From contig CALOBA010000035.1 in assembly GCA_942491465.1 (NCBI GenBank), forward strand, positions 1-26,521: a stretch of DNA of 26,521 bases, written 5' to 3'. Made by a program: the position numbers and the translations under genes. Position 1 is the first letter of the stretch; each line of letters opens with the position of its first letter. The stretch is from CALOBA01 sp942491465 (GTDB lineage Bacteria > Pseudomonadota > Gammaproteobacteria > Chromatiales > Chromatiaceae). This document shows positions 7,759 to 15,554 of the stretch, in pieces. Under the pieces are notes generated by a model that saw only the letters and a program-made list of their open reading frames with translations, was not told the DNA's origin and ran no database searches.

Positions 7759-8751
7759 TTGTCCATACCGCCGATGACTGCACCCCAGCCCACCGCCCCC
7801 GCCTTCAGCATCGCCACCTGCTACTGGGAGCAGGCCGCCGAGGCGCTGTCGGCGGTGCGCCAACAGGTCTTCGTGCAGGAGCAGGGGGTGGCGCCGGCGC
7901 AGGAATGGGACGCCCGCGATGCCGAGGCGATCCATCTGCTCGCCAGGGCCGCAGCCGACGACAGCCCGATCGGCACGGCGCGGCTGCTGCCCACGGGCCA
8001 GATCGGGCGGATGGCGGTACTGCCGCCCTGGCGCGGCGTCGGCGTCGGCACCGCGCTGTTGTACGAGGCCCTGCGCATCGTCCAGGTCAGCAGTACCGAG
8101 ACGCCCTGGCTGAACGCCCAGGTCCGGGTGGTCCCGTTCTACACCAAGCGCGGTTTCAGCCCCGAGGGCGCAGTCTTCGACGAGGCCGGCTTGCCCCACC
8201 AGCGCATGGTGCTGACGGACCCGGACCAGGCCGTGCTGGCGGACCTGAGTCATCGCCTGCTCGGTCGCGACACCGGCCTGCTGCGGGCACATCATCCGCG
8301 GGTGATCGAGGCCGCCGTCGCCGCCATGGCGACGCAGGCGACACGCTCGCTGAGCATCCTGACCTCGGACCTGGAGCCACGTCTTTACGACCGCGAGCCG
8401 GTGCTGGCGGCCATCCGCCGGCTGGCGATCAACCTGCGCGGCCAGCTGCCGGTGCGCATCCTGCTGATCGACGCCGAGTCCGTCGTCAGCCGCGGCCATC
8501 GGCTGCTGGAGCTTGCCCGCACGCTGACCTCGGGGGTGCAGATCCGCGCCGTCCCCGAGGCGTTCATGCCGCGTTGCGACTTCTTCATCGTCGCCGACGC
8601 CAAAGGCTACTGCCTGCGTCGGCGTACCGACCCGGACCACAGCCTGATCGACTTCGCCGGCACGGCCACCGCCCGCCGACTGTCCCGCGCCTTCGAGACC
8701 ATCTGGGAACAGGGCGAGGTCCACCAGGGGCTGCGGCGGTTGTTCCTCTAG
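7759..8751 (+). CDS. GNAT acetyltransferase with C-terminal DUF7931-like domain
   Basis: This 330-aa protein (315 aa from the ATG at 7774) has an N-terminal GNAT fold of the ElaA/YjcF type: VRQQVFVQEQGVAPAQEWD near 35-52, the acetyl-CoA loop region IGRMAVLPPWRGVGVGTALL (~90-109, R/Q-x-x-G-x-G/A pattern as RGVGVG), and FYTKRGFSPEG near 131-141. Residues ~165-330 form a second domain (ILTSDLEPRLYDREPVLAAI and the C-terminal GEVHQGLRRLFL), recognised as DUF7931-like with a PLD-like look. The TTG start is preferred because GTGAGG lies 8 bases upstream; the ATG lacks a comparable site. The substrate is unknown. The transglycosylase gene starts 2 bp after its stop, so the two are an operon. Confidence 0.82.
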   Translation: MSIPPMTAPQPTAPAFSIATCYWEQAAEALSAVRQQVFVQEQGVAPAQEWDARDAEAIHLLARAAADDSPIGTARLLPTGQIGRMAVLPPWRGVGVGTALLYEALRIVQVSSTETPWLNAQVRVVPFYTKRGFSPEGAVFDEAGLPHQRMVLTDPDQAVLADLSHRLLGRDTGLLRAHHPRVIEAAVAAMATQATRSLSILTSDLEPRLYDREPVLAAIRRLAINLRGQLPVRILLIDAESVVSRGHRLLELARTLTSGVQIRAVPEAFMPRCDFFIVADAKGYCLRRRTDPDHSLIDFAGTATARRLSRAFETIWEQGEVHQGLRRLFL

Positions 8752-8753
8752 CC

Positions 8754-10424
8754 ATGTCCAGGCCGTTGCCCGCCCAATCGATCCCGTTGCTCATCGCCGG
8801 GCTGCTCGCCGCGCCGGCGGCCGCTGCCGCCCCGGCCGAGCCCCGGCACCAGGCCCCGAACGCCGCCGTCATCCAGACCGATGCCGTCGACGACTTCCGG
8901 GCGCTCGCCGAGCGCCGGGCGCGGGACTACGACCGCCACCAGGACCTGCGCCCGGATCAGCTCCTGGCGCTGCTCGATGTGGCCGAGCGCACCGGCTACA
9001 GCCTGGGCCAACTGCTCGCCACCGGCGAGCACGAGAGCGCCCGCACCTGGAACGACTTCGTGCGCCCGCCGCTCAGCGGCGGGCGGGTCGGCAAGGCCAC
9101 CGGCGTCTGGCAGTTCCAGCCGGCGACCTTTGCGCGCATCCTGCACCTCTACGGCGGCGAGCTGCTGGCCCTCACCGAGGCCGACCCGGGCGCGGGCCGA
9201 CGCCGGCTCGACCTCGGCTTCGGGCCGTTCTGCGACGACCATGTGCGGCTGCTCATCGCCGACGCCGCGGCCGGCCTGCGCGATGCCGACGACGACGAGC
9301 TGATGCTGCTGCGCCACAACTTCACCGTGCTGGCCTTCGCCAAGTACCTGCTCAGCAGTCACTCGGGGGCGCGCAACCCGGTGGAGGACTACCTGTTCCA
9401 CTTCCTCGGCGCCGGCCAGGGGCGGCGCATCCTGGCGCTGGCCCGCGGCGAGGCCCGCAACACGCGCACCGTCAAGCCCAAGCCGCCGAAGCCTCTGGAG
9501 CAGCAGCCCCTCGCGGGTCGCGCGCCGCCAGCCGGCCGGCGCGACGGCCTGCCGCCGCGACCGGAGCTGGTCCTCGACGCCCTGCCCGGCTACTACCGCT
9601 CATTGATCGCCCGCGGGGCGGCGCCGCCCGCCACCCAACCCCGGGCCATCTCGCGGCCCGGCGCCGCCTGGCTGGGCACACCGGCCTGGCCGGCACCCCA
9701 CGGCTACGACTACGACTCGCCGGTGGTCACCGGCAATCTGCGCATGTTCTACCGCGACGGCCCCGAGCGCACCGACCCCTACACCTGGGCGGAATTCCTC
9801 GACCACCTCGCCCGCCGGGTAAAGGCCGAGCAGCAGCCGCGGCTGGTGCGGGCCAAATACGGCGTCGGCTTCGCGCTCAACGGCGGTGATATGCCGCGAT
9901 GGACCCATCCCCCGGACCGACCCGGCGAGCCCATGACCCTGCGCCGAGACGACGGACGCCCGCTGGCGCTGCCCAAGGGCGAGATCACCGCAGCCCTGGA
10001 TCAGCGCGAACTGCGCGACTACCAGCGCCGGCTCGCGACCCTGATCGCCCTCGACGACGCCGCGCCGGCACCGACCCTGAGCGACCTCGCCGCTGCCGGG
10101 CTGTACCGGCTCGGCCTGCTCCGGCCCGATGCCGAGGCCGCCGAGGCCGAGGCCACCACGCCAACACTGGCCGAGACCCGATCGCTCCTGGGCACCGACA
10201 TGGGCCCCGGCTGGGGCGTCGTCCTGCACACCGGCAACCCCCGCGTACGCGACGCCCTCCACGCCTTTCGCGCCCTAATCGGCAAGTCAGAGCCGGACGA
10301 TCCGGCCCAAGCCGACCTGCTACTCCCCGCCGAGCGCGTGGCGCTGGAGGTCTATGCCGACCGCATCGCGCGGCTGACGGCGCTCCGTCGCCAGTCGGCC
10401 CCTGCGGCTGCCCCGGATAGGTGA
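8754..10424 (+). CDS. Exported lytic transglycosylase-like protein (SLT fold)
   Basis: This 556-aa protein has a signal peptide (IPLLIAGLLAAPAAAAAPAE, residues ~10-29). The region ~70-180 resembles a soluble lytic transglycosylase: ERTGYSLGQLLATGEHESA gives a candidate catalytic glutamate (E94, possibly E92), followed by GKATGVWQFQPATFARIL, the usual G-x-WQF/MQ-P-T segment, then a helix-rich part with FAKYLLSSHSG. The C-terminal half (from ~200) is Pro/Arg/Ala-rich and contains a conserved-looking MFYRDGPERTDPYTWAEFLD block near 320-340 that I do not recognise. It should cleave or bind murein in the periplasm. The start is 2 bp after the GNAT gene stop and probably depends on translational coupling, since no separate ribosome site is clear. 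Confidence 0.75.
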   Translation: MSRPLPAQSIPLLIAGLLAAPAAAAAPAEPRHQAPNAAVIQTDAVDDFRALAERRARDYDRHQDLRPDQLLALLDVAERTGYSLGQLLATGEHESARTWNDFVRPPLSGGRVGKATGVWQFQPATFARILHLYGGELLALTEADPGAGRRRLDLGFGPFCDDHVRLLIADAAAGLRDADDDELMLLRHNFTVLAFAKYLLSSHSGARNPVEDYLFHFLGAGQGRRILALARGEARNTRTVKPKPPKPLEQQPLAGRAPPAGRRDGLPPRPELVLDALPGYYRSLIARGAAPPATQPRAISRPGAAWLGTPAWPAPHGYDYDSPVVTGNLRMFYRDGPERTDPYTWAEFLDHLARRVKAEQQPRLVRAKYGVGFALNGGDMPRWTHPPDRPGEPMTLRRDDGRPLALPKGEITAALDQRELRDYQRRLATLIALDDAAPAPTLSDLAAAGLYRLGLLRPDAEAAEAEATTPTLAETRSLLGTDMGPGWGVVLHTGNPRVRDALHAFRALIGKSEPDDPAQADLLLPAERVALEVYADRIARLTALRRQSAPAAAPDR

Positions 10425-10425
10425 G

Positions 10426-10629
10426 CGCGCAGCCGCAGCGGTCGTTGACACCCTGGTGGCGGCCCGCGGAGCCAAACTGGCCGCTGAAGCTGAAGCTGCC
10501 CCGAATACCGACGCGCTCGAAGAGCTCCGGGCCGAGGATGCTCGGCGGCACCTCCGGCACCACGTCGGTGGAATTGACCGCCGTGCCTTCTGGAGCGAGC
10601 AAGACAAACGGCCCGTCAAGGCCGCTTAG
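10426..10629 (+). pseudogene. Unidentified coding remnant (C-terminal fragment)
   Basis: Directly after the transglycosylase stop, one frame reads RAAAVVDTLVAARGAKLAAE, then EAAPNTDALEELRAEDARRH and later GGIDRRAFWSEQDKRPVKAA to a TAG at 10627-10629. The composition (many Ala/Glu/Asp/Arg, no runs of Pro/Ser) looks like a real protein tail, whereas the overlapping frames look like shadows. No own start with a ribosome site was found, so I read it as the 3' end of a lost gene. The family is not recognised. Confidence 0.35.
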
Positions 10630-10639
10630 GAATAATAGC

Positions 10640-10672
10640 GGCGCTTCGCGCCAAGGCCGGCAAGATGCCGGC
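10640..10672. repeat. Paired hairpin repeat (BIME-like)
   Basis: Two adjacent hairpins, GGCGC-TTC-GCGCC (10640-10652) and GCCGGC-AAGAT-GCCGGC (10656-10672), follow the coding remnant. This looks like a dispersed intergenic repeat. Confidence 0.5.
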
Positions 10673-10753
10673 GCTCCCAGACGCCGCTGAGCGGGGTCGG
10701 ATGCACAATCGTGCGGCAATTCTTGCCCAGTCTCTGGAGCGCCGTGACGCTCA

Positions 10754-10834
10754 CATCAGGACTCGGTTGAGGCGCTGGCCGTAGCCCCGGACGGCGCATG
10801 GCTCGCCTCCGCTGGAGACGACGGCAGGATACGC
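10754..10834 (+). pseudogene. Single WD40 blade, remnant of a lost WD40 gene
   Basis: The frame from 10754 reads HQDSVEALAVAPDGAWLASA then GDDGRIR, a textbook WD40 blade (H...V..LAV.PDG.WLAS.GDDG.IR). It is only 27 codons, with no start, and is flanked by hairpin repeats on both sides. It is therefore a fragment left after deletion of a larger WD40 gene. Confidence 0.6.
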
Positions 10835-10848
10835 CGCTCCCTCCGCGC

Positions 10849-10873
10849 GGGACGGGGCTTGCAGCCCCGTCCC
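10849..10873. repeat. Strong 11-bp-stem hairpin repeat
   Basis: GGGACGGGGCT-TGC-AGCCCCGTCCC is a perfect 11-bp stem with a 3-base loop. It lies between the WD40 fragment and the 3' end of the lipoprotein gene. No T-run follows. It could serve as a Rho-assisted terminator for the minus-strand operon or simply be a dispersed repeat. Confidence 0.55.
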
Positions 10874-10951
10874 CGCCGTTTGTTCGCTTTGGCAGCGGGT
10901 AGTTGCGTTGCGGTTGCCTGGCGGGTTGTCGGTCGGGGAGCGGCGGATGCG

Positions 10952-11218
10952 CTATCGATCCGTCCTACGGGCCTCGACCTCGCCCTCCGCGCCAAGGGTG
11001 CAGTCGAAGGTCTCTACCCCGGCTCCCGTCATCGAGCGAATGGTGATGCGCTCGGCCGTGCCGGCCTCGATGCCCTCGTACTGACTGCCGGGCGGCAGGG
11101 TCGGTCGGTGTGCCTCGAAGCAGGTCCTGCCGAGGGCTGGGTCGATCTGCGTGGCCGACGGCTGCTGGCCGCAGGCGACGAGGCTCAGGGTCGATAGGGC
11201 GAATAGCAGCTTGAGCAT
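10952..11218 (-). CDS. Small lipoprotein, function unknown
   Basis: This 88-aa protein begins MLKLLFALSTLSLVACGQQP, a short hydrophobic signal with lipobox LVAC (C16), so it should be lipidated and anchored in the envelope. The start is supported by GAGGAG ~9 bases upstream. The mature part has two further cysteines (RTCFEAHRP and ETFDCTLGAE) that could form a disulfide, and a GSQYEGIEAGTAERITIRSM stretch. It is 50 bp downstream of the NuoF-like gene on the same strand and may be co-transcribed, but nothing suggests a role in the reductase. No family is recognised. Confidence 0.8.
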   Translation of the reverse strand: MLKLLFALSTLSLVACGQQPSATQIDPALGRTCFEAHRPTLPPGSQYEGIEAGTAERITIRSMTGAGVETFDCTLGAEGEVEARRTDR

Positions 11219-11268
11219 CTTGACGATCTCCTCACAAGTCAGATGGTATGCAAGTTGACAGAAATCGC

Positions 11269-12552
11269 CTAAGCCGCGACCTTGCGCAGCGATTGCTGGT
11301 ACTCGTCGCCGAAGTGGTACATGGAGCTCTCCAGCACCTTTACCGCGCCGTTGACCAGGGCGCAGCGCCCGGAGCCGGGTAGCGTGCGGCAGAGGTTTTC
11401 CAGGGCGTTGATGTCGGCGTCGGTGCCCATGCCGGCACCGATGCGGTTTAGGAGCTGGGCCATGTAGTAGGTGCCGGTCTTGCAGGATGGGCACTGGCCG
11501 CAGGAGGAACTGGCGAAGAAGCTGACGTATTCGGCCACCTTCTTGACGATGCCGGTGCCCTGGGAGACGGCGATCATGGCGCCGGTGCCGAGGGCGGAGC
11601 GGCGCGCGGCGACGGACTCGAAGTCCATGGGCACGTCGATGTCCTTGGGGGTCAGGATGGTGTTGGACGGGCCGCCGGTGAAGATGGCCTTGAGCTCCTT
11701 GCCCACGAGCATGCCCTGGCCGTACTTGAAGATCAGGTCCTTCAGCGGGGTGCCCATGGGCAGCTCGTAGATGCCGGGGCGCAGGATGTCGCCGCTGCAG
11801 CTGTAGATCTTGGTGCCGGTGGCCTCGCCCAGCCCTTGCTTGCGGAACCACTCGACGCCGTTGCGCAGCAGGTGCGGGACGTTGGAGATGGTCTCCACGT
11901 TGTTGATCAGCGTCGGGCGGCCGTGGACGCCATGGTCGGCGGGGTACGGCGGCTTGGCGCGGGGGAACGGGAACTTGCCCTCCACCGACTCGATGGCGGC
12001 GGTCTCCTCGCCGCCGATGTAGTGGCCGGAGGATTGGTGGACGCGGTACTGGATGTGCAGCCCGGCCTGGCGGCGGATGCGCTCGGGCCACTCGGAATTC
12101 TCCCAGTGCATGATGGCCCGGCGCATGGTGTCGATGGCGCCCGTCAGGTGCGGGTTGATGTAGAAGACGACCTGGTTGATGCCGCAGGCGATGGCGGTGA
12201 TGGTGGCCCCTTCGATCAGCTGGTAGGGGCACTCCTCCATCAGCACCCGGTCCTTGAAGGTGCCGGGCTCGTCCTCGTTGCCGTTGCAGATCAGATACTT
12301 CTCGCCGCCGTGCTTGGCCACCGCGGTCCATTTGATCCACGCCGGGAAACCGCTGCCGCCGAGGCCGCGCAGGTCCGCCGCCTTGACCATGTCGATGATC
12401 TGGCCGGACTCGTCGTCGCGGGCGATCTTCAAGGCCGCCTCCAGCCCGGTGCCGCCGATGTCCCAGACCCAGGCGTCGTAATCGGTGCCGATGCGGCAGG
12501 AGGGGCTCAGCAGGACCTGGTTCAGGACGGGGTCATCGCTCACTGTAGTCAT
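11269..12552 (-). CDS. NuoF-like NADH/FMN-binding subunit of a putative fumarate reductase
   Basis: This 427-aa homologue of complex I 51-kDa subunits has the NADH-binding glycine loop LRGLGGSGFPAW (~61-72), the FMN region CNGNEDEPGTFKDR (89-102), GHYIGGEETA (176-185), LINNVETISNVPHLL (215-229), and the N3-type 4Fe-4S ligands C351, C354, C357 (CGQCPSCKTG) and C397. It lacks a NuoE-like thioredoxin domain. The ATG at 12550-12552 overlaps the flavoprotein stop by ATGA, so the two are translationally coupled. No other complex I gene is present, so it is not a nuo operon member. By context it should take electrons from NADH and pass them to the neighbouring FeS and flavoprotein subunits. The fold and cofactors are well supported; NADH rather than NADPH as donor, and the partnership, are inference. 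Confidence 0.88.
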   Translation of the reverse strand: MTTVSDDPVLNQVLLSPSCRIGTDYDAWVWDIGGTGLEAALKIARDDESGQIIDMVKAADLRGLGGSGFPAWIKWTAVAKHGGEKYLICNGNEDEPGTFKDRVLMEECPYQLIEGATITAIACGINQVVFYINPHLTGAIDTMRRAIMHWENSEWPERIRRQAGLHIQYRVHQSSGHYIGGEETAAIESVEGKFPFPRAKPPYPADHGVHGRPTLINNVETISNVPHLLRNGVEWFRKQGLGEATGTKIYSCSGDILRPGIYELPMGTPLKDLIFKYGQGMLVGKELKAIFTGGPSNTILTPKDIDVPMDFESVAARRSALGTGAMIAVSQGTGIVKKVAEYVSFFASSSCGQCPSCKTGTYYMAQLLNRIGAGMGTDADINALENLCRTLPGSGRCALVNGAVKVLESSMYHFGDEYQQSLRKVAA

Positions 12553-14180
12553 TCTTCCACCACCGGATGTTTGGTCAGCCCATCGTAGTCCGAATCGGAA
12601 TCGAACTTGGCGTAGTCGGGGAACAACAGCGGCCCCTTCTTGTCGAGCGGCATCTCGGCCAGCATCAGCTCGCGGCGGAAGGCGGAGATGTGCTCCAGGG
12701 CAACCTTCTTCGCCGTCGGCGAGGCGCCGTGGGCGCGCTTGGCGGCATCGGCACCGGCGCGGCGGCCGAAGCTGATGATCTCCAACAGGGAGTTGCCCAT
12801 CAGCCGGTTGCGCCCGTGCACGCCGCCGCAGACCTCGCCGATGCAGTACAGGCCGGGCACGGTGCTGGCGCCGCGCTTGTTGATGATGACGCCGCCGTTT
12901 TGATAGTGCAGGGTCGGGAAGATCAGCATCGGCTGGTCGCGCGGGTCGATGCCGCACTTGGTGCCCAGGTGCAGCAGTTTGGGGAAGCGCTGCTCGATGA
13001 TGCCGGGCTCGCGCAGCTCGATGCTCGGGGTGTCGAGCCAGACCCCGCACTGGCCGTGGCCGGCATCGACGGCGCGGCCCTCCTCGCACTCGCGGATGAT
13101 GGCGGCGGCGACGTGGTCGCGGGCGCGCAGCTCGTCGATGAAGCGCTCGCATTGGGCATTGAGCAGGTAGGCGCCGGCAGAGCGCAGACCCTCGGTCAGC
13201 AGCGTGCCGGCCAGGTGCGGCGGATAGGCCAGGCCCGAGGGATGATACTGGTAGGTGTCGAGGTCGCGCAGCCGCGCACCGATGCGGTAGGCGAGCACCA
13301 GCCCGTCGCCGACGGCGCCGAAGTGGTTGGAGGTCGGGAAGCCGTTCAAGTGCAGCCGGCCGATGCCGCCGGTGGCCAGGATCACGGACTTGGCCCTGAC
13401 CAGGCTGTAGCGGTAGGTCTTCAGGGACGAGAGCACGGCACCGGCGCAGTGGCCGGACTGGTCCGACAGCAGCTCGACGGCGGGGCAGTAGTCGCGGATC
13501 TCCACATCGCTGTTGAACACCGCCTCGCGCAGCACCCGCATCATCTCCAGGCCGGTGTAGTCGCGGAAGTAGAGCACCCGCGGCGCCGAGGTGCCGCCGG
13601 CGCGGCGGGTGAGCAGGTCGCCGTACTCGTCGAGGTCGAACTGCATGCCCTGCTGGATCAGCCAGCGGATCACGTCCGGGCCGTCGCGCACCATCTGCGC
13701 GGCCAGCCCCCGGTCGGCGCGACCGTGGGAGGCCTTGACGGTGTCGTCGTAGTGCATCTGCGGCGTGTCGTCCTTCTCGATGGACGCCTGAATGCCGCCC
13801 TCGGCCATGACGGTGTTGCTGTCGCCGAGCCGCAGCTTGGTCGCGAGCATGACCCGAGCGCCGGCCCGCGAGGCCTCCAGCGCCGCTGAGCAACCGGCAC
13901 CGCCACCGCCGATGACCAGCACGTCGACCTCTTCTTCCGGGCAGGCGGCGAGGTCCGCGGCATCGATGCGCGAGTCGCTCTGCAGCAGGTCGGCGAGCTG
14001 GCGGTGGCAGCGCTCGCCCTTGTTCGGGCCGATGGTCAGGTCGGTGAAGCGCTCGGGGATGTGGTCCGGGTGGTAGCGGCTGAGCAGGTCCTCGTCGACG
14101 CGGACCGAACTCGGCAGCGGGCGCTCGGCGAGGGCCTGATAGCGCTGGATGGCTTCGGTGTAGGGGAGGTTGGTGGGCAT
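12549..14180 (-). CDS. Fumarate reductase/succinate dehydrogenase flavoprotein subunit (soluble type)
   Basis: This 543-aa flavoprotein has the FAD dinucleotide motif VLVIGGGGAGCSAA (87-100) and all catalytic residues of the SdhA/FrdA family: H313 (YQYHPSG), R354 (LRARDHV), H425 (LHYQNGG) and R459 (GRNRLMGNSLLE). The covalent-FAD histidine of SdhA/FrdA (S-H-T-V) is replaced by asparagine, N122 in GDSNTVMAEGG, so FAD should be non-covalent. This favours fumarate reduction over succinate oxidation. An ~80-residue N-terminal extension precedes the FAD fold. There is no membrane anchor gene nearby. It is coupled by ATGA to the NuoF-like gene and preceded, after a ~400-bp insert, by the FeS subunit. 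L-aspartate oxidase is an alternative, but the FeS and NuoF partners argue against it. Confidence 0.88.
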   Translation of the reverse strand: MPTNLPYTEAIQRYQALAERPLPSSVRVDEDLLSRYHPDHIPERFTDLTIGPNKGERCHRQLADLLQSDSRIDAADLAACPEEEVDVLVIGGGGAGCSAALEASRAGARVMLATKLRLGDSNTVMAEGGIQASIEKDDTPQMHYDDTVKASHGRADRGLAAQMVRDGPDVIRWLIQQGMQFDLDEYGDLLTRRAGGTSAPRVLYFRDYTGLEMMRVLREAVFNSDVEIRDYCPAVELLSDQSGHCAGAVLSSLKTYRYSLVRAKSVILATGGIGRLHLNGFPTSNHFGAVGDGLVLAYRIGARLRDLDTYQYHPSGLAYPPHLAGTLLTEGLRSAGAYLLNAQCERFIDELRARDHVAAAIIRECEEGRAVDAGHGQCGVWLDTPSIELREPGIIEQRFPKLLHLGTKCGIDPRDQPMLIFPTLHYQNGGVIINKRGASTVPGLYCIGEVCGGVHGRNRLMGNSLLEIISFGRRAGADAAKRAHGASPTAKKVALEHISAFRRELMLAEMPLDKKGPLLFPDYAKFDSDSDYDGLTKHPVVEE

Positions 14181-14256
14181 GGCTTGAGGCGCGGTCGCGT
14201 TTCAGGTGGCGGGTATGTCGGGTGAACCCTGCTGCGGCGTCGTAGGCATGGAACCG

Positions 14257-14436
14257 CTAGTCCGCGTAATGGGCGTCGAGCCCGGCGTCCAGATCCGTTG
14301 CTTGCTGGAAGTCGGCCAATGCCTCCGCGAGTTGGCCGCGATCGTCGCTGGAAAGCGCTTCGATGTGGGTCGTTTGCGCGAGGGTCGGCGGGCCGATGCG
14401 GCGCTTGAGCAGGTAGAACAGCGGGTCGGTGTGCAT
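14257..14436 (-). pseudogene. Internally deleted Rpn/DUF4351-type remnant (59 codons)
   Basis: The frame from ATG 14434-14436 reads MHTDPLFYLLKRRIGPPTLA and continues with HIEALSSDDRGQLAEALADF to TAG at 14257-14259. The first eight residues match the start of Rpn-family (putative transposase/nuclease) proteins (M.TD.LFY.L), while LLKRRIGP..L....IEAL matches their C-terminal DUF4351 tail. The nuclease core is missing, so the two ends appear joined by deletion. No ribosome site is visible. It lies in the 402-bp gap between the FeS and flavoprotein genes. An intact microprotein is possible but less likely. Nothing else is seen between 14181 and 14256. Confidence 0.5.
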
Positions 14437-14480
14437 GGTTCAGCGTCTTGTTCGCATGAGACGTGCTAAGCCTTGGGATC

Positions 14481-14569
14481 GATTCAAAAACAAGTGGTGC
14501 AGACGCCCCCTCGCTGAACCTTTGGATTGGCTGTTTCGTCGTTGCGTCTGCACCACTTGTTTCTGAACC
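14481..14569. repeat. Long inverted repeat between FeS and flavoprotein genes
   Basis: The 25-base arms 14481-14505 and 14545-14569 match at 23 of 25 positions, with the 18-mer AAACAAGTGGTGCAGACG perfect, around a 39-base spacer. As DNA it resembles a MITE; as RNA it would form a stable stem between two co-directional genes. The adjacent CCTTGACTTAGG (14568-14579) recurs in reverse complement near 20735-20746, suggesting a dispersed element. No T-run follows, so termination is not obvious. Confidence 0.65.
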
Positions 14570-14582
14570 TTGACTTAGGGCC

Positions 14583-15227
14583 TCACTCGATCACCTGCAG
14601 CTCGCCTTGGTGCATCTTGCCGAGCCGATTGATCAGGTTCGACGGCCGGGTATGGAAGTAGGCCGTGACCCGGCGCGAGAACATGGCCACATGGTTCGGC
14701 GTGATCAGCTCCGGGCAGGCGGTCTGGCAGAGGTTGCACATGACGCACTCCACGAACAGCTCGCCGGCCTCGCGGAAGCGGCCCTCGCAGGCGAGCTCGA
14801 CACCCTTCTCGACGTCGATGCCCTTGGGGCAGGTGGATTTGCAGCCGCCGCAGTGGCGACAGCTCTCGGCCTCGGGGAAGATCTCGTGGAACTTGGCCTG
14901 GACCTCCCAGGAGTTGGCGATCTCCGCCAGCCGGTAGCGCTGGTGCGGCGGGATGGGGTAGATCAGGAAGTTGACATCCATGCCCGGCTCGATCAGCAGC
15001 TCGCAGCCAAGCTCGGTGGTCACCTCCTTGCTCTCGGCCCGGCGCACGAAGACCCGGCAGGAGCCGCAGACCCCCTGCAGGCAACCGGCACCCTTGACCC
15101 GCGGGTAGCCCGCGTGCCAAAGCGCTTGGAAGATCGACAGCCCCGGCGGGGCGGCGATGTCGTTGCCGTTGATCATCAGGCGGATCAGGCCGTCATCGTC
15201 GGTTTGATCGTCGCGTACTTCGCTCAT
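14583..15227 (-). CDS. Iron-sulfur subunit of the putative NADH-linked fumarate reductase
   Basis: This 214-aa SdhB/FrdB-like protein has an N-terminal [2Fe-2S] ferredoxin domain with C49, C54, C57 and C75 (GAGCLQGVCGSCRV...LGC), then two complete CxxCxxCxxxCP motifs: C123/126/129/133 (CRHCGGCKSTCPKG) and C161/164/167/171 (CVMCNLCQTACP). Classical SdhB has one 4Fe-4S and one 3Fe-4S cluster, the latter lacking the second cysteine; here both can be 4Fe-4S, and the CPKG signature is in the first rather than the last motif. This suits a soluble electron relay rather than quinone reduction. The start MSEVRDDQTDD is chosen because the frame upstream is low-complexity and non-homologous. It is the first gene of the reductase cluster. 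Confidence 0.87.
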   Translation of the reverse strand: MSEVRDDQTDDDGLIRLMINGNDIAAPPGLSIFQALWHAGYPRVKGAGCLQGVCGSCRVFVRRAESKEVTTELGCELLIEPGMDVNFLIYPIPPHQRYRLAEIANSWEVQAKFHEIFPEAESCRHCGGCKSTCPKGIDVEKGVELACEGRFREAGELFVECVMCNLCQTACPELITPNHVAMFSRRVTAYFHTRPSNLINRLGKMHQGELQVIE

Positions 15228-15366
15228 GGGTCTGGCCCTGCCTCGACTGGGATCGGCATGCCCCAGGCACCGAGACGATCGGTGGGGCCATGCCGGTGTG
15301 TGCATTGATGAAATGCAGTCTAGCGGCGGGGTCGGGATGCGGCAAACGGGATTTGGCCGGGACGTC

Positions 15367-15402
15367 GCTCCCGCGCCGCCCGGCGCCTCCGGCGCAGGGA
15401 GC
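15367..15402. repeat. Nested hairpin in the divergent FeS/MobB intergenic region
   Basis: An outer stem GCTCCC (15367-15372) / GGGAGC (15397-15402) encloses GCGCC-TCC-GGCGC (15383-15395). The 327-bp divergent gap 15228-15554 must hold promoters for both flanking genes; an AT-rich TAAAAA at 15495-15500 is a weak -10 candidate for the plus-strand gene. No clear -35 is seen. Confidence 0.35.
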
Positions 15403-15554
15403 ATCACCTGCCCCCGGCATCCGGGCCGGGGCCCACTGCCGGGCTGCCGCTGTGTTCGCACCCTCGCGCCTTCGCGTCCTTCGCGCCATTGGGGTAAAAA
15501 TGCACTCCGTTCCCTGTTGTCCGCGTTGCCAAGCTCATCGTAGAGGAAACCCCC

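Noticed and set aside
10421..10690. An 89-codon plus-strand gene overlapping the transglycosylase stop by GTGA
   Set aside because: Pro/Ser/Arg-rich shadow composition; the frame one base over looks more protein-like, and the 3' part is hairpin repeat.
11269..13893. A long NuoF-like protein with a ~450-residue N-terminal extension
   Set aside because: The extension is the frame shadow of the flavoprotein gene; the true start is the ATGA overlap at 12552.
14206..14469. An 87-codon plus-strand gene in the reductase gap
   Set aside because: It is the antisense of the Rpn/DUF4351 remnant, which shows family-matching ends on the minus strand.
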